Of a DNA stretch of 21,924 nt, positions 14,404 to 21,219 are shown in pieces. How positions within the stretch are numbered: position 1 is the stretch's first letter; the number at the start of each line of letters is the position of its first letter. The notes beneath the pieces were generated by a model. The model saw nothing but the letters and a program-made list of their open reading frames with translations. It was not told where the DNA came from and made no database searches. The DNA lies in contig JBGOTQ010000086.1 of assembly GCA_041476565.1 (NCBI GenBank), forward strand, positions 1 through 21,924. The letters are read 5' to 3'. The translations under genes were made by a program, and so were the position numbers. This DNA is from DATKMG01 sp041476565 (GTDB lineage: Bacteria; Acidobacteriota; Terriglobia; Versatilivoradales; Versatilivoraceae).

Positions 14404-15423
14404 ATGGCAACGACCCCAAAAATCGAGGGCATCTTTACTCCCCACATGGTTCCGCTGGACGCACAGGGACGGATCCAGGAGGAGACGCTGCGGCATTACA
14501 TTGACTGGCTGATCGAACGAGGGGTTCACGGGTTGTACCCTAACGGGTCTACCGGCGAATTTACCCGGTTTAACCCACAGGAGCGGAGGCTTATCGTAGA
14601 AATCGTATGCGATCAGGCTCGGGGGCGAGTGCCCGTGCTGGCTGGAGCTGCCGAAGCCAATGTCAGAGAAACTCTGGAGGCCTGCCAGCACTATGCCCAG
14701 TGTGGTGCCAGGGCTGTCGCGATTGTGTCGCCCTTTTATTATCGTCTCGGTCCGGAATCCGTCTACGCCTACTTCCGGGAAATCGCTCTTCAGTCCCCTA
14801 TTGATGTCACCCTTTACAACATCCCCATGTTTGCCAGCCCGATTGATGTACCGACCATTCGGAAGCTATCTGAACTGCCGCGGATTGTGGGGATCAAGGA
14901 CTCCTCGGGCGATCTGGCCTTCATGATGCGAATGATCGCAGCCATCCGTCCTGCACGGCCTGATTTCGTTTTTCTGACGGGATGGGAGGCTGTCCTGGTC
15001 CCGATGTTACTTGTCGGTTGTGACGGGGGAACCAACGCCACCAGCAACGTCGTACCTGAGCTCACCCGCAAGGCCTTCAACCTGGCTCGGGAAGGCCGGA
15101 TCGGTGAGGCCATGAAGCTACAATACCGCCTTTTGGAGCTCTTTGATGCCATGCTTTTTTCGGCCGAGTTCCCGGAAGGGTTCCGTGCGGCTGTTGAGCT
15201 GCGAGGTTTCGATTTCGGGCCGGGCCGCCAGCCTCTCAGCGAAACGCAAAAAACCGAGCGGGCGGCCCTTCAACATGTCCTGCAGTGCATACTGGCTGAC
15301 TTCGGAGTGGTGGAAGCCCCGGCCGGAGGATGCGCCGTTCGAACTGGAAACATGGGGCAGGACAAGGTTGCGCAGATTGCTCAGGAGGTTCTCGAAAGAC
15401 TTCGGGAACGAGGGGTGATTTGA
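14404..15423 (+). CDS. DHDPS/NAL-superfamily aldolase with a C-terminal BMC encapsulation peptide
   Basis: A 339-residue class I (Schiff-base) pyruvate aldolase/lyase fold. Motifs are NGSTGEF (about 47-53), Tyr138 in LYNIP and the imine-forming Lys165 in GIKDSSGD. The Gly-Ser-Thr-Gly-Glu and YNIP motifs are those of N-acetylneuraminate lyase-like and keto-deoxy-acid aldolases. The Arg that binds aspartate semialdehyde in true dihydrodipicolinate synthase (YNVPSR) is Phe143 here, so this is not DapA. The protein is about 40 residues longer than the family norm: a Gly/Ala/Pro linker (303-318) and a terminal amphipathic helix (319-336), which marks it as probable microcompartment cargo. ATG 14404 is the likely start (homology begins at once); an ATG at 14320 is also open. 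Its stop overlaps the shell-protein start. Substrate unknown; a 2-keto-3-deoxy sugar acid is a reasonable guess. Confidence 0.87.
   Translation: MATTPKIEGIFTPHMVPLDAQGRIQEETLRHYIDWLIERGVHGLYPNGSTGEFTRFNPQERRLIVEIVCDQARGRVPVLAGAAEANVRETLEACQHYAQCGARAVAIVSPFYYRLGPESVYAYFREIALQSPIDVTLYNIPMFASPIDVPTIRKLSELPRIVGIKDSSGDLAFMMRMIAAIRPARPDFVFLTGWEAVLVPMLLVGCDGGTNATSNVVPELTRKAFNLAREGRIGEAMKLQYRLLELFDAMLFSAEFPEGFRAAVELRGFDFGPGRQPLSETQKTERAALQHVLQCILADFGVVEAPAGGCAVRTGNMGQDKVAQIAQEVLERLRERGVI
15358..15420 (+). other. Predicted BMC encapsulation peptide at the aldolase C-terminus
   Basis: Residues 320-337 of the aldolase read DKVAQIAQEVLERLRERG. Val322, Ile325, Val329, Leu330 and Leu333 fall on one face of a helix and charged residues on the other. 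This is the pattern of known encapsulation peptides: a short amphipathic helix at an enzyme terminus behind a small-residue linker. Aldolases of this superfamily normally end before this segment. The next gene, overlapping by four bases, is a BMC shell protein, which strongly supports the reading. Confidence 0.75.
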
Positions 15424-16049
15424 GCGAAGCGCTGGGCCTCATCGAAGTTCGCGGTTGGTCCCCTTCGATGCTGGTACTTGACTGGCTGGAGAAGGCTGCC
15501 CGCGTTCACTTACTTCAGGTGGAGCTAAATGACCTCTATGGGGTTTGCATGAAGGTTGCCGGTCCGGTGGCCAATGTACGGACGGCACTGGCCGCCGGCA
15601 AAGCCCTTGCCGATTCCATGCAGGTGGAGTGTGTCATCGATGTAATTCCGCGTCCAGACTCACGCTCGCACCCGGCTTACGACGCCAAACCGGAGTTCAA
15701 TCCTCTGATCGAACAGGATGTAGTCCATCTGCCAGCCCGGTGGCCGATGGAAAAGGAAAATAACTTGACTCAGGAAGATCGTTTTGCCGTTGGATTCATC
15801 GAAACCCAAGGGTACACTGCAGTCATTGAGGCGATTGACACGGCGTGTAAGACTGCCAATGTCGACGTACTGGGTCGGGAAAAACTCGGTGGTGGATACA
15901 TCACTGTGGTCATCAAGGGCGATGTGGCTGCGGTCAAGGCAGCCATCGATGCAGGCAAAGTTAAAGTCGAAGGTCTTGGCAAGCTGATTGCCGCCCACGT
16001 CATTCCCAGCCCCAGCCAGGCAGTGCTTTCCCTGCTGCCTAGAGCATAA
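15420..16049 (+). CDS. Tandem-domain bacterial microcompartment shell protein (BMC-T)
   Basis: A 209-residue protein of two BMC domains that should form a pseudohexameric trimer tile in a microcompartment shell. Domain 1 spans about 2-80 (ALGLIEVRGW, then CMKVAGPVANVRTALAAGKA, ending in VIDVIPRPD). Domain 2 spans about 122-199 (AVGFIETQGY, ANVDVLGREKLGGGYITVVIKGDVAAVKAAIDAG is split here into its motifs GREKLGGGY at 152-160 and IKGDVAAVKAAIDAG at 165-179, ending in AHVIPSP). Domain 2 has the canonical glycine pore loop; domain 1 has ELNDLYG instead, so the pore is asymmetric. Start: TTG 15420, sharing TTGA with the aldolase stop and preceded by GAGGGG, which gives MSEALGLIEVRG, a standard BMC N-terminus. 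No hexamer or pentamer gene is nearby, so it must complement shell proteins encoded elsewhere, if it is functional. Confidence 0.92.
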   Translation: MSEALGLIEVRGWSPSMLVLDWLEKAARVHLLQVELNDLYGVCMKVAGPVANVRTALAAGKALADSMQVECVIDVIPRPDSRSHPAYDAKPEFNPLIEQDVVHLPARWPMEKENNLTQEDRFAVGFIETQGYTAVIEAIDTACKTANVDVLGREKLGGGYITVVIKGDVAAVKAAIDAGKVKVEGLGKLIAAHVIPSPSQAVLSLLPRA

Positions 16050-16100
16050 GAGTGCCCCATACCCTTGTCAAGTTCACCACCGCGGATGAAAATGCTGGAG

Positions 16101-16120
16101 GGCCCCGTATTGTCGGGGCC
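16101..16120. terminator. GC-rich hairpin between convergent BMC-T and YfhO genes
   Basis: GGCCCCG (16101-16107) pairs with CGGGGCC (16114-16120) around a 6-base loop. It lies in the 101-base gap between two convergent genes, where a bidirectional terminator is expected. It has no T-tract on either side, so it would be an atypical intrinsic terminator. Confidence 0.5.
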
Positions 16121-16150
16121 GCGGTCGCTCGTCGTACCCTGCATGGAGGA

Positions 16151-18481
16151 TCAAGAAGGGGAAGTTCGAATACTGGGAGGGAGTCCTCTGGCGGCAAAAC
16201 ACGCCACAAGCAGGCAGACCAACCCCAGTGAGGTCAAGACCAGACCCAGAGTCAACTGGGTGGGGCGATAGCAGAACTCCACCCTCGAGTGACCGGCTTC
16301 CACCCACAGCCCCATTAGAGTGCCATCCGTCCGATAGACCTTCCGGGCCTGGCCTTGAACTGTAGCGAGCCAACCAGGGAACCACATTTCACTCACGATC
16401 AGATAAGCGGGTGAAGGAGTCTGAACTTCAACCACAAACCGATTGGGGCTGAGGCGCCGGTACTGGACGGTTTCACCGGAAGGTTCAGTGCCTGAAATAC
16501 CCGGACGGACCGCGGTCTTCTGCCCGGCTTGTATTTGTCCCTCAATGACAGCCCTTTGCAGGGGCCCGAACGATCCCGTCTGGATTTGGGCCATCAACTC
16601 AGAATCCGGAGGTTGGAGGGCAACTTCCCGAACTAGCCAGGCACGAGGCAAGCAGTTTGGATTTTCGTAAACCTGTATTCCCTTGTTTTCAAATAAGGTG
16701 ACCATGGGCAGCTTCTGGCCGGAGATGACGTACTTCACATTCAATAGGTTCGCGAAGCGGTTTCCGGGGCTGTTGTCAGAGTAGAGGTAGTCCTGAAAAT
16801 TGGCGAGTCGAGTTGCACTATAACTGTTAATGGTCTCGAGCCTGTAAACCTGCCCGCCATTGTCGGGATAAAGGTCATCGCGAACATCCACTCGAAACGG
16901 AGCCGGACGAGCCTGAAGAAACTTAATCACTTCATCCTGGCAGTAGTACTGCGACGGCTCAAAGTTGTTTTTCTTGTCAAAGTTCCTTTTGAGCCGCATA
17001 TGCGGCGAGAGGAAAGCGCTGAAGTCAAACAGGAGGATAACCACAACAGCCACTTTCAGGGAAGCGGGACTAAGTACCGCGTAATAGCGGCAGACAAAAA
17101 ACAAGGAACTGCTCAATATCAGCAGCAACTCAAAGAAAATAAGGTCGAAATTAGGATTCTTGTGGAGAACTACGAGCAGATACACGTAACAGGCAAAAAT
17201 GATGAGACTGAGAATCGTAGAGAGTCCGAGCAGGACCTGATACCAGCGACGCGCCCACCAGCGTTCCTGTTTGCGAAGTGGTCTGAAGCAGATTTGAGCG
17301 CCATAACCGGCCAGGAAACTGATAGCCAGATGCGGTAGCAATAAGGCTCTAGCGGCTTCTCTGCCTTTGTCAAATCCTGGGACCAGAATGTAGAACAGGC
17401 CGTGCAGGGGAGACCACTGGCCCAATGAGAGTAAAAAGAAAAGAGCCGTCAAGATCCAGGCCCACCTCACCACAACGGACTTTTTTACCTCCTTCAAGGA
17501 AACAAGCGCGAACAGCAGCGGGAGAATTCCAAAGTAAGGGGAATTCTCCGATGCATAAAGGTAGGGGAAAAAGGTGGCCATCAATCCACCAGGTCCTAGC
17601 GAATGGGTTGTGCCGACCAAGGAGTAAGGAATACGTTTGCTGGCCAATACGGGTCCCTCACTAAACCACCGATATGCGTATCGGGAGTATTCCAGGGAAG
17701 GAAAAAATTGGAGTGAGATGAAACAGAACGTGAAGATAGAGAACAAGACGGTCACCCACAGGATCTGTCGCCGAGGAATCGACGGGGAATCTACACCTTG
17801 GGTAGGGCGACCTTGTATGAACCAAATTGCCCAGGCGGTCATAGCAATGGCTAAGCCTGTGTAAAAGAACGGCTGGTGATGTCCTGCCAGAAAGGAAAGT
17901 GCCAGGAAAAGTCCGGCCAGGTTGGCATGGATCACTCGGCCGCGGAGACTCGGGCTGTGCAACGCCTTCAAGAAAAAAAGGAAAACAGCGGGAACCCACA
18001 CCGCACCATAAAAAATGTTGATCTGAGCAAAGGCCCTTGCTCCAATCGAGCCACAGTAAGCATAAGTCAACCCCGAAACCAGGGCATAAAAGGGCGCAAG
18101 ATTCAAGTAGAGGGCAAGACGGAACATCAGGTAAGAAGCCAGAAAGCAATGCAGCACGACGAATCCCTCGATCAAGAGGACCGATAAGAAACCCCTGGAG
18201 TTCAGCGGGGCGATTCCCATGATGAGGTTAGGAAGGTAGAAAACTCCGGTTTGACCTTCGCCAATGAATGAGCGACCCCCATCCGAAAAAATATCCCAGA
18301 AGGGGAAACTCCCATGGTGCAGGGCATAGGCGATGTATTGGAACCAGGGATAAGACTGGCTCGCGTTGTCGGGGTACGTCATCATGGAGTATTCCGGAGT
18401 CAGGAATAGCTTCCAGAAAATCGCAGCCATGAAAAGAAACAGCAAAAGCGGATACTTCCAGGATGGCTTTCTCATTTGCAT
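16151..18481 (-). CDS. YfhO-family multi-pass membrane protein (GT-C-like)
   Basis: A 776-residue integral membrane protein. After a short charged start comes a first membrane helix (about 11-28), then a loop with the polar stretch YPDNASQSYPWFQY and WDIFSDGGRSFIGEGQ, followed by about ten more helices to residue 490 or so. A soluble segment (about 510-735) carries FRVDVRDDLYPDNGG and the typical YfhO ending (VSEMWFPGWLATVQG, then a last helix near 745-765). The topology and motifs match the YfhO family, related to GT-C glycosyltransferases that use polyprenyl-phosphate sugars; in Firmicutes relatives glycosylate teichoic acids. The substrate here is unknown. The gene follows the methyltransferase gene by 64 bases, with TGAGG as ribosome site, which suggests a shared cell-surface glycan role. 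Confidence 0.85.
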   Translation of the reverse strand: MQMRKPSWKYPLLLFLFMAAIFWKLFLTPEYSMMTYPDNASQSYPWFQYIAYALHHGSFPFWDIFSDGGRSFIGEGQTGVFYLPNLIMGIAPLNSRGFLSVLLIEGFVVLHCFLASYLMFRLALYLNLAPFYALVSGLTYAYCGSIGARAFAQINIFYGAVWVPAVFLFFLKALHSPSLRGRVIHANLAGLFLALSFLAGHHQPFFYTGLAIAMTAWAIWFIQGRPTQGVDSPSIPRRQILWVTVLFSIFTFCFISLQFFPSLEYSRYAYRWFSEGPVLASKRIPYSLVGTTHSLGPGGLMATFFPYLYASENSPYFGILPLLFALVSLKEVKKSVVVRWAWILTALFFLLSLGQWSPLHGLFYILVPGFDKGREAARALLLPHLAISFLAGYGAQICFRPLRKQERWWARRWYQVLLGLSTILSLIIFACYVYLLVVLHKNPNFDLIFFELLLILSSSLFFVCRYYAVLSPASLKVAVVVILLFDFSAFLSPHMRLKRNFDKKNNFEPSQYYCQDEVIKFLQARPAPFRVDVRDDLYPDNGGQVYRLETINSYSATRLANFQDYLYSDNSPGNRFANLLNVKYVISGQKLPMVTLFENKGIQVYENPNCLPRAWLVREVALQPPDSELMAQIQTGSFGPLQRAVIEGQIQAGQKTAVRPGISGTEPSGETVQYRRLSPNRFVVEVQTPSPAYLIVSEMWFPGWLATVQGQARKVYRTDGTLMGLWVEAGHSRVEFCYRPTQLTLGLVLTSLGLVCLLVACFAARGLPPSIRTSPS

Positions 18482-18545
18482 CCAAGAGCCTCAGGAACTG
18501 TGACGACATCGTGGCTATGCCGGCACGACCAGGAGAATCACCAGA

Positions 18546-19661
18546 CTAGCATTTTACAATCCAGATCCCGCCAGTGCGCTCGAAACAGCGGGGCATTTGC
18601 TGCCGCAGTTTATCAGCAAATAGATTAGCTACCACCGCATTAAACAGCACAATCTTGAACGCGGGGTTGTACTGCAGGAATGCTCGCAACAGGTAGACCT
18701 CGTTCCAGGCCCGGCCCTCATAGACCCACTCCATTGGATACTCAAAGGGGAAGAGAATGTCATGAAAATGAATGTAAACGCCGCTTTGGAGTGCCGGGAG
18801 AATATGGAAGAAAATGGTGTTGACGTCACTCCCCACCTTGCTGACATGAGACGAATCGACAAAGAGAATGTCTCCCGCATGGAGAGCAGAAAACCTGTCC
18901 AGACTGACATCCTGGACTCTCCTGGGAATGATGTCAATCCTATGCCGGTCTTCTTTGGTTAGCAACGACAGCAGCAATTCGGGGTTCGGCTCGATGAAGG
19001 TGCAGGCGATGGAGCCAGCAAAGAAAAGGTCATTGGTATCGAGCATAACACACGAGGAATAACCTGATCCCACTTCGATGATCCGGCGAGGCTTGAGGTG
19101 CCTCATCATCCCATACAAGAAGACAGCATCGGCACCGCCGAAGGCCGGGTTATTGTGAAAGAACCTCCAGCCCTCTTCTCTTTCGGCGGGGAAGGGCATT
19201 TCCGGGTAATAATCCTTGAGTTGGTCAATCAACTTACATTGCTCATCGATATTAAGGTCAACTCCGGGAATGGTCTGGGGATCATGGAAGATCCAATTCT
19301 CATCTTTTCTGACCTCTTCCAAGTTAGGGATTGGAGAATAAAAATGACCGGGGGGGACGTGACCTAAGCTGCTCTCCAGGCGATCCCTTTCCCGGGAAAC
19401 CCGATCAAGGTGGGTGTTCAACTCGTCCCTCTCCTGGGTAATCCGCTGCAAGTGAATTGACAACTGTGCGTTCTCTCGATTGAGGCGATCCAAGTGCTCG
19501 AAGAATTCGTCCCGCTCTCGGGTAATTTGCCGCAAATGCCCCGTCAATCCCTCCATCTCGCGGTTAAGCCGGCGTAGATGCTCTTTTAGTTCGTCTCTTT
19601 CCTGGAATAGCCGCCGGATTTGAGGTATCCGCTTTGCTGTTTGTTTGATTAACCGGATCAC
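18546..19661 (-). CDS. Class I SAM methyltransferase with an N-terminal repeat coiled coil
   Basis: A 371-residue soluble protein. Residues about 20-101 form a coiled coil of six 14-residue repeats of the type xERDxLxxHLxRLx. After a linker (HVPPGHFYSPIPN), residues about 165-371 form a Rossmann methyltransferase of the Methyltransf_24 kind: motif I IIEVGSGYSS (194-203), acidic residue in FIEPNPE (222-228), then ILFVDSSH (265-272) and IHFHDI (297-302), where His and Asp residues could bind a metal. The acceptor is unknown; relatives sit in polysaccharide and O-antigen clusters. The start is GTG at 19661. With the YfhO-family gene just downstream, a role in modifying an exported glycan is likely. 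The coiled coil may set the oligomer or act as a spacer. Confidence 0.85.
   Translation of the reverse strand: MIRLIKQTAKRIPQIRRLFQERDELKEHLRRLNREMEGLTGHLRQITRERDEFFEHLDRLNRENAQLSIHLQRITQERDELNTHLDRVSRERDRLESSLGHVPPGHFYSPIPNLEEVRKDENWIFHDPQTIPGVDLNIDEQCKLIDQLKDYYPEMPFPAEREEGWRFFHNNPAFGGADAVFLYGMMRHLKPRRIIEVGSGYSSCVMLDTNDLFFAGSIACTFIEPNPELLLSLLTKEDRHRIDIIPRRVQDVSLDRFSALHAGDILFVDSSHVSKVGSDVNTIFFHILPALQSGVYIHFHDILFPFEYPMEWVYEGRAWNEVYLLRAFLQYNPAFKIVLFNAVVANLFADKLRQQMPRCFERTGGIWIVKC
19356..19604 (-). repeat. Six tandem 42-bp repeats encoding the methyltransferase coiled coil
   Basis: The segment encodes residues 20-102 as six units of 14 residues (two heptads each), the last one 13 long. Odd units start (Q/R)ERDEL/F and even units are more divergent, so a 28-residue super-repeat is also visible. 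The hydrophobic a/d positions and the Glu-Arg-Asp start are conserved while codons differ. The array is therefore old rather than a fresh duplication, although the unit length still allows in-frame expansion or loss. Confidence 0.75.
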
Positions 19662-19739
19662 TGCAGTTACCTGGACCCAGAGAAGGTCGCGAAGGTTGTC
19701 TCAATAGTGACCTCGAGTCTATATCAAGGACGAAATAAT

Positions 19740-19808
19740 TCAAAGGGCTTGAAAATGGGTGTTATCGAGCGAGGTACCATCCAGGTCGAAGATAAAGGTG
19801 GCTCTCAA
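19740..19808 (-). pseudogene. N-terminal remnant of a HAD-superfamily hydrolase
   Basis: On the minus strand, a TTG at 19808 opens a 22-codon frame reading RATFIFDLDGTSLDNTHFQAL before TGA at 19740. This is the unmistakable HAD motif I (DxDGT, nucleophile and acid Asp) in its usual N-terminal setting. No cap domain or later HAD motif follows in any frame before the methyltransferase gene. It looks like the leftover of a phosphatase gene cut away by rearrangement. It lies in the 264-base gap between the methyltransferase and the broken radical SAM gene; I see nothing else definite there. Confidence 0.6.
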
Positions 19809-19925
19809 TGTCTTTGCGATCCTATTATTCTTCTCGCAATGATGATTGGTTAAGAACGGGGAAGGAAAAGGCGCGAGCCGACAGTGACATAGAATTCTAA
19901 TCGGTTGAGGTCTGCACCCCCTTCC

Positions 19926-20815
19926 TCACCTGCTGTTCAACGCAGCGGCAACTGCGGGCGGCACGTAGATGCAGCGGGGGTCTTCAGCGAGGGAATCTCC
20001 GGTGAGTGCATAGGCGCGAGACCGGGAGCCACCACAGAGATTGCGGAACTCACAGGCACCGCATTTCCCCCCCCCCAGCCGGCTTGAGTCTCTCAGATTC
20101 AGAAATAATGGAGAATTTCGGTAAACCTCGATTAGCCATTCGCAACGCACGTTTCCCGCCGAGATGGGGAGAAAGCCGCTGGGGTAAATCTCACCGAGGT
20201 GAGAAATAAAGACAAAACCCTTGCCATCATTAATGCCGGCTTGGCGCTGGATGATTCCCGACCTTTCCGAAGACCCTTGAGTCGCTCCTTCAGCTTTTCT
20301 TTTCTGGGCGACATAGCGACGATAGTGCTGTGCTTCGGTGGTCTTGATGTGGTGTTGACCTGTGTCTCCAGGCCAATTCGACGAGCTTCCTCCAAGGCCA
20401 GCAGAGATCGATCAAACGAACCGGCAACCCGACGGAAACTGTCATGCGAAAGGGCATCCTGCCCATCCAGGCTGATGGCCATCCGGGAGACTCCGAGCTG
20501 GTGGAACCTGCGGAATGTTACCTCAGTCAATAGCGACGTTGCACCGGGGGTGACGGTGGTTCGCAACCCTAATCGGACACTCTCGGCCAGTAACTGGAAG
20601 AGGTCCGGGCGCTTGAGAGGGTCTCCCCCTGTGAAGACCATCAGCGGATTGTCCATGCAATGGATCTCATCCAGCAAGGCGAAGCCTTCGCGGGTCGTCA
20701 ACTCCAAGGCATGGCGGATGGGAACTGCACAGGCCCGGCAATGCACGCAGACCAGATCACATGCCCCGGTCACTTCCCAGATCACCAGGAAGGGAGACTG
20801 GTCAAAGTTCATCAT
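19926..20815 (-). pseudogene. Radical SAM/SPASM protein gene broken by internal deletion and frameshift
   Basis: The N-terminal part (ATG 20815) has the radical SAM cluster motif CDLVCVHC (Cys19, Cys23, Cys26), the glycine motif FTGGDP and VSRMAISLDG, reading in frame to QVNTT near 20350. The frame then turns to nonsense. In a different minus frame the family continues from IKTTEAQHYRR through INDGKGFVFISHLGEIYPSGFLP and a SPASM-type cysteine domain (KCGACEFRNLCGGSR, then a last Cys) to the stop at 19926. Family members carry a segment between these parts that is absent here, so the lesion is a deletion (roughly 50-60 codons from memory of the family) plus a frameshift near 20347-20352. Intact relatives resemble the AhbD/NirJ-like heme-modifying group and the family annotated TIGR04053. 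Unless recoded, no active enzyme is made; an assembly error is the alternative. Confidence 0.82.
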
Positions 20816-20848
20816 ATTGATATTTCAAACCGGGAGAGATCAACTCGC

Positions 20849-20864
20849 AGTGACATTGGTCACA
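20849..20864. promoter_or_regulatory. CRP/FNR-superfamily-like operator upstream of the radical SAM gene
   Basis: AGTGA, six bases, TCACA is a near-perfect match to the CRP/HcpR-type palindrome TGTGA-N6-TCACA and lies about 35 bases upstream of the broken radical SAM gene's ATG. The core GTGAC-N4-GTCAC is an exact inverted repeat. A regulator of the CRP/FNR family is a reasonable guess; no such regulator gene is in the window. The rest of 20865-21010 shows nothing I can name. Confidence 0.4.
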
Positions 20865-21010
20865 GGAGGATTATTGGCCGGCACGCAGGAGTGGGAGCCA
20901 TACCCGCCGCCGTACTTCCATTCGCCTTCAACGGAAACGTTCTCTATGAAATAAGGTGTCGCACAGGTTATGAACTAGCGCGTCATGACTTTTATGAAAA
21001 TGCGAGTTTT

Positions 21011-21118
21011 GGTAGCCACGCCGACCGCTTTTTTCCGGGAGGCGTGGGCTTTTGGTTGTTAGGAAGAAGCCCACGGTTCGCGGCGACTGCTGTCGCTAAT
21101 ACGCTCACCGTGGCTACC
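21011..21118. repeat. Nested four-element inverted repeat
   Basis: Four related elements occur in 108 bases: A (21012-21022, GTAGCCACGCC), B (21041-21051, GGCGTGGGCTT), C (21067-21076, AAGCCCACGG) and D (21108-21117, CCGTGGCTAC). The outer ends GGTAGCCACG (21011-21020) and CGTGGCTACC (21109-21118) are perfect 10-bp inverted repeats. B pairs with C over 9 bp, and A with B over 7 bp, so two mutually exclusive folds exist. A small stem GCGAC/GTCGC (21083-21096) sits inside, and TGACC/GGTCA (21142-21157) lies just outside. This fits a REP/MITE-like element or a structured RNA. It is in the 404-base gap between the radical SAM and RsbW-like genes. Confidence 0.65.
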
Positions 21119-21219
21119 CCTCCCATTTTTATCGACCGTGGTGACCGAAATAGGTCATGGGGCACTTTCATGGCACGGATGGGAACTCCCGTCTAAACGA
21201 AGAATCAGGCTCGAAGGGC

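Noticed and set aside
14245..14691. N-terminal extension of the UroD-family gene back to 14691
   Set aside because: It would cover the divergent aldolase start and both promoters, has no family similarity, and ATG 14244 has a strong GGAGAGG.
15420..16049. PduT-like iron-sulfur shell protein because of Cys43
   Set aside because: Cys43 lies in the strand after the pore loop (YGVCMKV), not at the pore, so cluster binding is not supported.
20199..20954. 251-codon plus-strand reading frame opposite the radical SAM gene
   Set aside because: It is an antisense shadow; the minus strand carries the CxxxCxxC and SPASM cysteines of a known family.
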